A program made the position numbers and the translations under genes. Positions 1 to 7,057 of a stretch of DNA of 11,961 nucleotides are shown piece after piece (within the stretch, counting starts at the first letter, position 1; every line of letters starts with the position of its first letter). The notes beneath the pieces are model-generated. The model was not told the DNA's origin and did not search any database. It saw only the letters and a program-made list of their open reading frames with translations. Origin of the DNA: Actinomycetota bacterium (GTDB lineage Bacteria; Actinomycetota; Actinomycetes; Nanopelagicales; Nanopelagicaceae). The stretch spans positions 1 to 11,961 of the forward strand of contig WLCS01000018.1 in the NCBI GenBank assembly GCA_009705185.1, in the 5' to 3' direction.

Positions 1-1491
1 GGATTGAGCGACAGGGACACTTATTCCTTCAACAAGAATTCCATTGATAGTCGATTCAGAATTTGTTTGAGCATAACCAACGAATGCTGATGCACCTTTT
101 GTATCTGCAATTTTCTTGTATTCAGAAAGATCTGTATGACCACTCTTTTTAGCTTTTGCATCAGCTTTCGCACGATCGCGTTGCTCATTCATGAGACGCC
201 TAAAACCTTCTTCATCTACTTCTAGGCCTTCTTCGCGCGCCATTTCTAGTGTGAGATCAAATGGGAATCCGTAGGTGTCATGAAGCTTAAAGACCTCATC
301 GCCAGGCAAAATCTTCTTACTCGACTTCTTCAACTGCGCCGAAGCGACATCAAATATTTGAGTTCCGCTCTTAAGAGTTTGTAGGAACGACTCTTCTTCC
401 GAAGTTGATACCGACAGGATGCGCTTTTGATCCGTAACAAGTTCTGGATATTGAGGCCCCATCGCACCTATCGCAGCCACGGTGAGTTCAGACATGATCG
501 GATCGTTGACACCTAACAAACGCATATTTCTGATTGTTCTTCGCATCATTCGACGTAGAACGTAACCACGTCCTTCATTTCCTGGAGTAACTCCATCACC
601 AATAAGCATTGCTGAAGTGCGTGCGTGGTCAGCCACTACTCGAAGCGCCACATCTGACTTGGGAGAATTGCCATACTTAACGCCAGAGAGTTCTGATGCA
701 CGCGAGAGAATTCGCATCGTTGTATCGATTTCGTAAATATTTTCAACACCTTGCAATAAAGCGGCCGTACGTTCTAAACCGAGACCTGTATCAATACTTT
801 TCGCAGGCAATTCACCAAGAATTGGGTAACCATCTTTGCCTCCCCCGGCTCCTCGTTCATTCTGCATGAATACAAGGTTCCAAATTTCAAGATATCGATT
901 TTCATCAGCGATTGGTCCCCCATCTGCGCCATACGCAGGTCCGCGATCGAAATAAATTTCTGAACAGGGACCGCATGGACCAGGAACTCCCATAGACCAG
1001 AAATTATCCGCCATATCTCTGCGTTGAATTCTCTCGCGAGGTACGCCAATCTTTTTATGCCAAATATCCGCAGCTTCATCATCGTCTAGATAAACAGTCA
1101 CCCACAATTTTTCTTCAGGAAAACCGTAACCACCATCGCTAATCGGCTTAGTTAATAACTCCCAGGCCAGAGCGATTGCCCCCTCTTTGAAATAATCCCC
1201 AAACGAGAAATTTCCACACATCTGAAAGAAGGATGCATGTCGAGTTGTCTTACCAACTTCATCGATATCAAGTGTTCGCACACATTTTTGAACCGATGTC
1301 GCTCTCTTAAAAGGAGGAGTTACTTCACCAAGGAAATAAGGCTTAAACGGAACCATCCCTGCATTGACAAGCAAGAGGTTGGGATCATCGGCAATCAGAG
1401 ATGCAGATGGGACGACAGTGTGAGCGAGCTTTTGAGAATTTCCGGATTCGAAAAAGTTGAGCCATCTCGAACGAATTTCAGCAGATTCCAC
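1..1491 (-). CDS. alaS: Alanyl-tRNA synthetase, N-terminal 497 residues (runs off left edge)
   Basis: Class II alanyl-tRNA synthetase, which attaches alanine to tRNA-Ala in the cytoplasm. The frame is open from a GTG at 1491 to base 1 (497 codons). The family is usually about 870-900 residues, so the editing and C-Ala domains lie outside the window. Seen: the family start [15 protein letters not shown] (2-16), the catalytic core with [12 protein letters not shown] (42-53) and [20 protein letters not shown] (84-103), the [12 protein letters not shown] segment (171-182), and motif 3 near [12 protein letters not shown] (234-245). The tRNA-recognition region follows, with [23 protein letters not shown] (287-309). 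The start must be this GTG: an in-frame TAA lies two codons upstream and the next Met is residue 45, inside the core. No strong Shine-Dalgarno is visible, only AAGAGAG about 12 nt away. It is the last visible gene of the hydrolase-hisS-aspS-DUF948-alaS unit, 22 bp after the DUF948 gene. Identification is secure. Confidence 0.97.
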   Translation of the reverse strand, partial: MESAEIRSRWLNFFESGNSQKLAHTVVPSASLIADDPNLLLVNAGMVPFKPYFLGEVTPPFKRATSVQKCVRTLDIDEVGKTTRHASFFQMCGNFSFGDYFKEGAIALAWELLTKPISDGGYGFPEEKLWVTVYLDDDEAADIWHKKIGVPRERIQRRDMADNFWSMGVPGPCGPCSEIYFDRGPAYGADGGPIADENRYLEIWNLVFMQNERGAGGGKDGYPILGELPAKSIDTGLGLERTAALLQGVENIYEIDTTMRILSRASELSGVKYGNSPKSDVALRVVADHARTSAMLIGDGVTPGNEGRGYVLRRMMRRTIRNMRLLGVNDPIMSELTVAAIGAMGPQYPELVTDQKRILSVSTSEEESFLQTLKSGTQIFDVASAQLKKSSKKILPGDEVFKLHDTYGFPFDLTLEMAREEGLEVDEEGFRRLMNEQRDRAKADAKAKKSGHTDLSEYKKIADTKGASAFVGYAQTNSESTINGILVEGISVPVAQS

Positions 1492-1518
1492 TAGTTACAT
1501 TCGCTCTCTTGAACTAGT
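1490..1518 (-). promoter_or_regulatory. Inverted repeat spanning DUF948 stop and alaS start
   Basis: A perfect 7-bp inverted repeat, ACTAGTT (1490-1496) and AACTAGT (1512-1518), flanks a 15-nt loop. In the minus-strand transcript the 5' arm contains the TAG stop of the DUF948 gene and the 3' arm contains the first two bases of the alaS GTG start. The loop holds the only purine-rich candidate ribosome site and an ATG that is followed at once by TAA. It could restrain alaS initiation or couple it to translation of the upstream gene. The stem is AU-rich and only 7 bp, so function is an inference; the repeat itself is seen directly. Confidence 0.4.
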
Positions 1519-1876
1519 CAGACTTCTTCTTAGATTTACGACCCTTGCTGAGTTGAGCTGCACTCAGAAGAGCGCCAGCAACTTTCACAGCTGACCCGTT
1601 CTTAGTGATAAAGCCATTAGTAACATCAGTAACTTTTGTACTTACTTCTTCGACATTTTTAGTGATCTTCGCAAAGCTCTCTAGTGGGCTGTTAATCAAT
1701 TCGAGAGTGCGTGTGGATTCATTAATAAGTGGTGCTGTGTCTTCAGTAAATATCTGAAGTGATTTCCGTGCCTCATCAATAAATTTACTTACTCGGAAAA
1801 CTGTGTACGCAATCGCCACGGCGATCACAAAAAGGGATGCTGCGGCGATGATTGTTGCTATGCCTCCAGGACCCAT
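1514..1876 (-). CDS. DUF948-family single-pass membrane protein
   Basis: Small membrane protein of 120 residues and unknown biochemical role, resembling the DUF948 family found next to alaS in many actinobacteria. One hydrophobic segment (about residues 5-28) starts almost at the N-terminus. A hydrophilic, probably helical stretch (about 30-85) contains repeated acidic and hydroxyl residues such as SKFIDEARKSLQIFTED. The C-terminus is strongly basic (KGRKSKKKSD, 111-120). The predicted topology is a short N-terminal anchor with a long soluble tail. The start at 1876 is chosen because GAGAGG (1885-1890) precedes it at 8-nt spacing. The frame is open further upstream, to 2044, but that would overlap aspS by more than 100 bp. 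It lies 55 bp after aspS and 22 bp before alaS. Family assignment rests on composition, position and local resemblance, not on a search. Confidence 0.8.
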   Translation of the reverse strand: MGPGGIATIIAAASLFVIAVAIAYTVFRVSKFIDEARKSLQIFTEDTAPLINESTRTLELINSPLESFAKITKNVEEVSTKVTDVTNGFITKNGSAVKVAGALLSAAQLSKGRKSKKKSD

Positions 1877-1884
1877 TTCGTTTT

Positions 1885-1890
1885 CCTCTC
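1885..1890 (-). promoter_or_regulatory. Ribosome binding site deciding the DUF948 gene start
   Basis: GAGAGG on the minus strand, 8 nt before the ATG at 1876. It supports the short start over the upstream open-frame ATG at 2044, which lies inside aspS. Confidence 0.65.
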
Positions 1891-1904
1891 GTTTCTCGCG
1901 TGAA

Positions 1905-1920
1905 TTGCGGTTAACTGCAA
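1905..1920. promoter_or_regulatory. Near-perfect 16-bp dyad, operator-like, between aspS and the DUF948 gene
   Basis: TTGCGGTTAACTGCAA is symmetric at 7 of 8 base pairs around the centre GTTAAC. It lies in the 55-bp gap between aspS and the DUF948 gene, just upstream of that gene's ribosome site. It could be a regulator-binding dyad or a short RNA hairpin. No matching -35/-10 pair was found close by, so its role is open. Confidence 0.35.
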
Positions 1921-1931
1921 GCCTACAGGAC

Positions 1932-3671
1932 TTACTCCTTTGGAGGAGTCCAATCGATTGCGGCCTCTTTGCGTTGCGCAGGAGTAATTGGCGTTGGCGC
2001 ACCAGTGAGTGGGTCGCCACCGCTTGCAGTCTTAGGAAATGCAATTACTTCTCGAATTGAATCCGAATGTGTCAAGAGTGCACATACTCGATCTAGACCA
2101 AGTGCAATTCCACCATGTGGCGGAGGCCCGTAATTAAATGCTTCAAGTAAGAACCCAAACTTACTTTGTGCCTCTTCATCGCTGAGGCCAATAACAGTAA
2201 ATACATCCTTCTGAATATTCTTGTCGTGAATACGAATAGAGCCGCCACCGAGTTCTGTTCCATTGAGCACTATGTCATAGGCGTAAGCCAGTGCTGATGC
2301 AGGATCGCTCTTAAAAGTCTTCACATACTCCGGTTTAGGACCGGTAAATGGATGGTGCACCGCTGTCCAACCATCATTATCGGTAGGTTCAAACATCGGC
2401 GCATCTACAACCCAAACGAATCTCCATTCATTTGCATCAATCAGATTACATCTTTTGCCAATTTCCAAACGAGCCGCACCCAGCAGTTGCTGCGATGCTG
2501 ATCGATCACCAGCTGCGAAGAAGATCGCATCTCCGGCTTTCGCTCCCACAAGTTGCGCAATTCCAGCTTGTTCAGATTCTGAAATGTTCTTCGAAACTGG
2601 ACCGCCTAATGTGCCATCCGCATTAACAAGAATGTACGCAATTCCCTTTGCGCCACGTGCCTTAGCCCAGTCCTGCCACGCATCGAGCTCACGTCGCGGT
2701 GAATCTGCTCCACCGGGCATCACAACAGCACCTACATAAGGTGCTTGGAAAACTCTAAAAGGTGTCTCTTTAAAAAAGTCTGTTACCTCTGTGAGCTCTA
2801 AACCAAAACGTAAATCTGGTTTATCCGAACCGTATTTGTTCATCGCATCCGCGTATGTCATATGTGGAATCGGGGTTGGGATATCGTAATTGACCGCTTC
2901 TTTCCAAACTTTTACAAGAATTTTTTCAGCTACAGCGATGATGTCAGCTTGATCGATAAATGACATCTCGATATCTAGTTGAGTAAATTCTGGTTGGCGG
3001 TCAGCTCTGAAATCTTCGTCTCTAAAGCAGCGAGCAATTTGATAGTAACGCTCCATGCCAGCAACCATGAGAAGTTGTTTAAAAAGTTGTGGCGACTGTG
3101 GCAACGCATACCAACTACCTGGTTGCAATCGAACTGGAACCAAGAAGTCTCGTGCACCCTCTGGCGTTGAACGTGTCAGGTAAGGCGTTTCGATTTCATG
3201 AAAATCGAGATCTTCCATCACGCGTCGAATCGAAGAAGTGACCTTCGAACGAAGTCGAAGATTTGCAGCTGGTCCTTCGCGACGTAAATCTAAGTATCGG
3301 TAACGAAGACGAACCTCTTCTGAAATTTCAGCTTCGCTTCCTGTATCAACTGGGAATGGAAGAGGAGCCGACTCGCTTAGAACAACGATCGAATCGCCCA
3401 TGACTTCAATCTCACCAGTAGGTATATTTGAATTTTCATTTCCAGCCGGACGAAGTGCTACTTCGCCTGTGATTTGAAGACACCATTCGGCGCGCAATTG
3501 GCCGGCCAATTTCTCGTCTCTAATGACAACTTGAACTGAACCTGTGCCATCACGTAAATCAATGAATGCGACACCACCATGATCGCGACGTCTGGCAACC
3601 CAACCAGCCAAAGTGACGCTCTGGCCAACGTGGGATGCGCGCAGCGCACCTGCATCGTGATTACGTAACAT
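1932..3671 (-). CDS. aspS: Aspartyl-tRNA synthetase, bacterial type, probably non-discriminating
   Basis: Class IIb synthetase charging tRNA with aspartate; 579 residues, normal for the bacterial type with the GAD insertion. Domains in order: OB-fold anticodon-binding domain (about 1-105, with [19 protein letters not shown] at 23-41), catalytic core starting with [11 protein letters not shown] (121-131) and motif 2 [20 protein letters not shown] (214-233), GAD insertion (about 285-415), then the core resumes with motif 3 [10 protein letters not shown] (520-529) and a short C-terminal extension. Residue 31 is His, in RRRDHGG. This is the residue reported for non-discriminating enzymes, which also make Asp-tRNA-Asn for GatCAB; discriminating E. 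coli-type enzymes have Leu there. The Asn route is therefore an inference. The ATG at 3671 is preceded by AAAGGCGG (3681-3688) at 9 nt. The gene follows hisS by 26 bp, an actinobacterial pairing. Confidence 0.97.
   Translation of the reverse strand: MLRNHDAGALRASHVGQSVTLAGWVARRRDHGGVAFIDLRDGTGSVQVVIRDEKLAGQLRAEWCLQITGEVALRPAGNENSNIPTGEIEVMGDSIVVLSESAPLPFPVDTGSEAEISEEVRLRYRYLDLRREGPAANLRLRSKVTSSIRRVMEDLDFHEIETPYLTRSTPEGARDFLVPVRLQPGSWYALPQSPQLFKQLLMVAGMERYYQIARCFRDEDFRADRQPEFTQLDIEMSFIDQADIIAVAEKILVKVWKEAVNYDIPTPIPHMTYADAMNKYGSDKPDLRFGLELTEVTDFFKETPFRVFQAPYVGAVVMPGGADSPRRELDAWQDWAKARGAKGIAYILVNADGTLGGPVSKNISESEQAGIAQLVGAKAGDAIFFAAGDRSASQQLLGAARLEIGKRCNLIDANEWRFVWVVDAPMFEPTDNDGWTAVHHPFTGPKPEYVKTFKSDPASALAYAYDIVLNGTELGGGSIRIHDKNIQKDVFTVIGLSDEEAQSKFGFLLEAFNYGPPPHGGIALGLDRVCALLTHSDSIREVIAFPKTASGGDPLTGAPTPITPAQRKEAAIDWTPPKE
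1934..1949 (-). repeat. Stem-loop at the 3' end of aspS
   Basis: A perfect 6-bp stem, ACTCCT/AGGAGT, with a 4-nt loop covers the last codons of aspS (T-P-P-K-E) and the first base of its TAA. No U-run follows on the minus transcript, so it is not a classic intrinsic terminator. It could act as a pause site or an RNA-stability element between aspS and the downstream pair of genes. Confidence 0.35.
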
Positions 3672-3697
3672 TACAAAGCGCCGCCTTTAAAGTTCAA

Positions 3698-4966
3698 TTA
3701 CCGAGAGAGTGTTTCTCTCAGGACATCTTTCAACTGGGCAATCTTAACTGAGGTTACTACTCCGTCTCGCATTCGCTTGAGGTTGACCTCTCCAGAAGAG
3801 AGCTCGCTATCACCGAAAACAACAACGTATTGAGCGCCCGATTTATCCGCAGCCTTCATAGCCCCTTTGAGCGAACGATCTCCAAATGCGATTTCAGTCT
3901 TTATCCCGGCATCACGCAATAGTTGTGCATTTACTAGAGCAGAACTCATTGCATCATCGCCAAGAGGGATAATGAATAAATCAGAGGTGAACTGATCCTG
4001 CGGAAGACTCTTCTCGGCGACAGCGGCAAGAAGTGCGCGATCAACTCCAAGACCAAATCCAATTCCTGAAAGTGATTGGCCTCCAAGAGTCTCCATGAGA
4101 CCGTCGTATCGTCCCCCACCACCGATTCCAGATTGTGCACCTAGATCAGAATGTACGAATTCGAAAGTGGTGCCAGTGTAGTAATCAAGTCCTCTCACCA
4201 TTCTTGGATTGATGACATATGAAATTGCAAGCGCATCGAGATACTTCTTTACCTGTTCGAAGTTTGCACGTGATTCATCAGATAAATAATCCAGCAGCAA
4301 GGGTGCGTTCTTCATTGCTTCCTGCATTTCTGGACGCTTGTCATCAAATAATCTCAACGGGTTAATCTGCGCACGCTCTTTTGTTGCTTCATCCAAAGTG
4401 AGCGAGTCAATGAATTTCAATAGATCTACGCGATGTGCCGCTCGTGAATTGGAATCCCCTAAGGAAGTAATCTCTAAGCGATAGTTCTTTAGTCCTAAAT
4501 TCTTAAAGCCTCGATCAGCAATTGCAATTACCTCAGCGTCGATTGCAGGATCATCTAATCCAATCGCTTCGATACCCACTTGATAGAACTGACGATAACG
4601 ACCTGCTTGAGGACGTTCAGCTCTGAAGAACTGTCCCGAGTACCAAACTTTTACAGGCAATTGCCCACGATCTAGATTTGATTCAATGACAGCTCGCATC
4701 ACGCCAGCCGTGCCTTCGGGTCGCAAAGTTATTGAACGCCCACCGCGATCTTCAAATGTGTACATCTCTTTAGATACAACATCGGTTGATTCGCCTACTC
4801 CACGACTAAACAAATTTGTATCTTCAAAAACTGGAAGTTCCATGAGTTGATATCCGGCTGATACTGCTGGAGCAATGAGCTGAGATCGAACCCAATCAAA
4901 GGCACTTGATTCGGGCGGGAGGTACTCACGCACGCCCTTAGGCGCCTGAATCTTTTCGAACTTCAT
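3698..4966 (-). CDS. hisS: Histidyl-tRNA synthetase
   Basis: Class II synthetase that charges tRNA-His with histidine; 422 residues, the usual bacterial length. Seen: the N-terminal [13 protein letters not shown] (8-20), the ATP/histidine-binding [12 protein letters not shown] (81-92), motif 2 [18 protein letters not shown] (114-131), the histidine-specific signature [13 protein letters not shown] (258-270), GGGGRYDGL (282-290) and motif 3 [12 protein letters not shown] (301-312). The C-terminal anticodon-binding domain occupies about 325-420. The ATG overlaps the TGA of the upstream hydrolase gene by four bases (ATGA), and no ribosome site precedes it. Translation is therefore probably coupled to the upstream gene. 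All motif residues expected for an active enzyme appear intact. Confidence 0.97.
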   Translation of the reverse strand: MKFEKIQAPKGVREYLPPESSAFDWVRSQLIAPAVSAGYQLMELPVFEDTNLFSRGVGESTDVVSKEMYTFEDRGGRSITLRPEGTAGVMRAVIESNLDRGQLPVKVWYSGQFFRAERPQAGRYRQFYQVGIEAIGLDDPAIDAEVIAIADRGFKNLGLKNYRLEITSLGDSNSRAAHRVDLLKFIDSLTLDEATKERAQINPLRLFDDKRPEMQEAMKNAPLLLDYLSDESRANFEQVKKYLDALAISYVINPRMVRGLDYYTGTTFEFVHSDLGAQSGIGGGGRYDGLMETLGGQSLSGIGFGLGVDRALLAAVAEKSLPQDQFTSDLFIIPLGDDAMSSALVNAQLLRDAGIKTEIAFGDRSLKGAMKAADKSGAQYVVVFGDSELSSGEVNLKRMRDGVVTSVKIAQLKDVLRETLSR

Positions 4967-5619
4967 GGACGCAATTGTTTCAGATAAGGGTTGTTTTTTC
5001 TCTCGAATTTAATTGTTGTCTCTGGTCCATGACCTGTGAGCACTCGAATTGAGTCATCGAGTGGCAATACCTTCTTGAGAAGGGTCTGTGTCATATCTGA
5101 TGAGCTTCCCGTTGGAAGATCCGTTCTGCCAACAGAACCGGAAAAGAGAACATCTCCGCTGATGAGAATCTCTTCATTGAGTAGATACATCATGGAACCT
5201 TTGGTGTGACCCGGTGCATGTATCGCTTTCAGAGAGAGCCCCAGAACTTGAATCACTTCATTATTTTTCAACTCTCGAATTTCAAGAGGCTCTTCAAAAC
5301 TCATACCTGCGAGCATTTGATTAAATTCGGCCCCATGCAATCCGGCAGGCTCTGCAATGAATCGGCGATCTTCACTATGAATGTAAGCCGGAATACCGTA
5401 ACCATCGGCTAAAGGCTTGATTGAAAATGTGTGGTCCAAATGTGCATGTGTAAGAAATGATGCAACTGGTTTCAATTTGTATTGATCAATAAGATTTTCG
5501 ATGTCAGCCGAAATATCTGGCATACCTGGATCAACAATGATGCATTCGCTGCCAGCACTCGGGGCTATCACCCAACAATTCGTTGCGAACATAGGGGCTG
5601 GATGCGAAAGAACAAGCAT
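4963..5619 (-). CDS. Metallo-beta-lactamase-fold hydrolase, glyoxalase-II-like
   Basis: Zinc hydrolase of the hydroxyacylglutathione hydrolase-like group, 218 residues, no signal peptide, so cytoplasmic. Metal ligands are visible: THAHLDH (57-63) gives the HxHxDH motif (H58, H60, D62, H63), then H138 in APGHTKG, D156 in ISGDVLF and H197 in TGHGPET. The C-terminal [13 protein letters not shown] (201-213) is typical of the group. The substrate cannot be read from sequence. In actinobacteria, which mostly use mycothiol rather than glutathione, a gene of this type stands beside hisS (Rv2581c in M. tuberculosis), and its thioester substrate is not settled. It heads the hisS-aspS-DUF948-alaS unit. 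The ATG is preceded by AGGGG (5626-5630) at 6 nt. The exact activity is unknown. Confidence 0.9.
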   Translation of the reverse strand: MLVLSHPAPMFATNCWVIAPSAGSECIIVDPGMPDISADIENLIDQYKLKPVASFLTHAHLDHTFSIKPLADGYGIPAYIHSEDRRFIAEPAGLHGAEFNQMLAGMSFEEPLEIRELKNNEVIQVLGLSLKAIHAPGHTKGSMMYLLNEEILISGDVLFSGSVGRTDLPTGSSSDMTQTLLKKVLPLDDSIRVLTGHGPETTIKFERKNNPYLKQLRP

Positions 5620-5625
5620 GTAAGA

Positions 5626-5630
5626 CCCCT
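5626..5630 (-). promoter_or_regulatory. Ribosome binding site of the MBL-fold hydrolase gene
   Basis: AGGGG on the minus strand, 6 nt upstream of the ATG at 5619. It fixes the first start of this five-gene unit. Confidence 0.6.
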
Positions 5631-5647
5631 ATTTCTTGCGTGGATTT

Positions 5648-5660
5648 ACTCGAACCGAGT
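5648..5660. repeat. Short inverted repeat in the divergent intergenic region
   Basis: ACTCG-AAC-CGAGT, a 5-bp perfect stem with a 3-nt spacer. In the minus direction it falls in the probable leader of the hydrolase gene. It could be a leader hairpin or a small operator, and it is short enough to be chance. The rest of the 118-bp divergent gap holds the plus-strand promoter candidate. No convincing minus-strand -35/-10 pair was seen. Confidence 0.25.
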
Positions 5661-5673
5661 GCACAGGGTACCT

Positions 5674-5702
5674 TTGACCTCTTAAACAATCGCTGTTATC
5701 AA
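5674..5702 (+). promoter_or_regulatory. Candidate sigma-70-type promoter for the DUF349 gene
   Basis: TTGACC (5674-5679) is followed after exactly 17 bp by TATCAA (5697-5702). These match 5 of 6 and 4 of 6 consensus positions. A start of transcription near 5709 would give a leader of about 30 nt before the ATG at 5738. This is a pattern match only. Confidence 0.45.
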
Positions 5703-5724
5703 CGAAGGCCACGGCCGACGCGCT

Positions 5725-5730
5725 GAAGGG
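5725..5730 (+). promoter_or_regulatory. Ribosome binding site of the DUF349 gene
   Basis: GAAGGG, 7 nt upstream of the ATG at 5738, supports that start. Confidence 0.65.
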
Positions 5731-5737
5731 AAATACC

Positions 5738-7054
5738 ATGACCGAGATCAATCCAACTTCATTGGCTCATACCCACTCCACACCAAGTGCAGCATCTGCA
5801 CTTATCGGAGATCCCTCTCAGTTTGGTCGCGTAGGTGAAGACGGCACTGTATTTGTGCGCACACGTGAAGGTGAAAAGCCTGTCGGTTCATACCCAGGCA
5901 AGAGCGCTGAAGAAGCGCTTGCATATTTCGTTAGAAAGTTTGAAGCAGTTGCATCTGAAGTTGCGTTGACAGCTGCTCGCATTACAAGTGGCGCGATGGT
6001 TCCACAAGATGCCTATGAGGCAGTGAAGAAATTGCGTCAGCAAGTTCGTGAACTTAACGGAGTTGGAGATCTTGACGCCCTTGCCCAATCAGTAGAACAG
6101 ATTGAGCCACTGATTGAAGGACATCGGGAAGCATACGAAGCTAAGAAAGCTGCAGAGTCTGCAGCAAAAGCTGCGCGTCGCGAACAGATTGTTATTGAGA
6201 AAGAGAAGATTGTTGCTGAAGCAGAATCACTAGCTCTCTCCGAAAATTGGAAAGTTACCGGAGATCGTCTTAAGGCTCTTCTTGATGAGTGGAAAGCTGC
6301 TCCTCGTCTAGATAAGAAAGTTGACGCTGATTTCTGGAAGCGTTTTTCTGCATCACGAAATAAGTTTGATAAGCGTCGTCGCACTCACTTCGCACAACTT
6401 GAAGCAACCTCAAGCAAGGTGACAGAAGCAAAGACTGCAATTATTACTGAAGCTGAAAAGCTAGCGACTTCAACTGATTGGGTCGCAACAGCACGCAGAT
6501 TCAAAGTTCTTATGGACTCTTGGAAAGCAGCTGGACGAGGCAAGAAGAATGAGGATGCAAAGAACTGGGCACGTTTTAAAGCAGCTCAAGATCAATTCTT
6601 CGCTGCGAAGAACGCTGACTTAGAAAAGCGCGAAGTTTCGATGACTGCAAATCTTGCTAAGCGAGAAGAACTCATCGTGCAAATCGAAGCCCTTATTCCA
6701 TTTACTGATGTCAAAGCCGCAAAGAATTCGTTCCGTGATCTCATGCGTTCATGGGAGAAGATTGGAATCACTCATCGCGATAAGCGAGCAGCTTTTGATG
6801 CCCGAGTTGAAAAAGTTGAGGCTGAAATTAAGGCTGCTGAAGCAGAGATTTGGCGTAAGACTGACCCGGCTGCAAAATCACGCGCTGCTGAAGTTGTAGC
6901 TCAATTGACTGAATCAATTGAAAACTACGCAAAGATTGCAGCCAAGTCACAGGCCGCCGGCAATGATAAGAAGGCTAAAGAAGCTCTTGAATCAGCCGAA
7001 GCTCGTAAGGTGTGGTTGGCAGAGGCGCAAAAGCATCTCGCCGAATTCAATTAA
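5738..7054 (+). CDS. DUF349 repeat protein, coiled and highly charged
   Basis: Cytoplasmic protein of 438 residues without signal or membrane segment. After a low-complexity start it has a small region FGRVGEDGTVFVRTREGEK (29-47) seen at the head of actinobacterial DUF349 proteins, a helical stretch rich in Ala, Glu and Lys (about 55-160), then three DUF349-like repeats at about 161-219, 238-297 and 312-372. The repeats align on an A/E-rich helix, a phase of basic and hydrophobic residues, and a W-K or W-E pair: LLDEWKAA, LMDSWKAA, LMRSWEKI. A fourth helical tail (373-438) ends the protein. The function of DUF349 is not established; the shape suggests an elongated helical scaffold or a nucleic-acid or ribosome-associated protein, which is an inference. 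It is the only plus-strand gene, divergent from the hydrolase gene and convergent with rel. It has its own candidate promoter and a ribosome site. Confidence 0.9.
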   Translation: MTEINPTSLAHTHSTPSAASALIGDPSQFGRVGEDGTVFVRTREGEKPVGSYPGKSAEEALAYFVRKFEAVASEVALTAARITSGAMVPQDAYEAVKKLRQQVRELNGVGDLDALAQSVEQIEPLIEGHREAYEAKKAAESAAKAARREQIVIEKEKIVAEAESLALSENWKVTGDRLKALLDEWKAAPRLDKKVDADFWKRFSASRNKFDKRRRTHFAQLEATSSKVTEAKTAIITEAEKLATSTDWVATARRFKVLMDSWKAAGRGKKNEDAKNWARFKAAQDQFFAAKNADLEKREVSMTANLAKREELIVQIEALIPFTDVKAAKNSFRDLMRSWEKIGITHRDKRAAFDARVEKVEAEIKAAEAEIWRKTDPAAKSRAAEVVAQLTESIENYAKIAAKSQAAGNDKKAKEALESAEARKVWLAEAQKHLAEFN

Positions 7055-7057
7055 TTC

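Noticed and set aside
774..1082. Open frame of 102 codons on the minus strand
   Set aside because: It lies in another frame of alaS, which is confirmed by motifs throughout.
1877..2044. N-terminal extension of the DUF948 gene to an ATG at 2044
   Set aside because: It would overlap the aspS coding end by more than 100 bp, and the added residues look like a frame shadow. A good ribosome site precedes the ATG at 1876.
6037..6384. Open frame of 115 codons antisense to the DUF349 gene
   Set aside because: Its Ser/Arg/Ala-rich product is what the complement of Ala/Glu/Lys-rich coding gives. It has no ribosome site or family likeness.
7043..7057. GAATT/AATTC inverted repeat at the rel/DUF349 junction
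   Set aside because: Only five A/T-rich pairs, with no U-run, so too weak to call a terminator.
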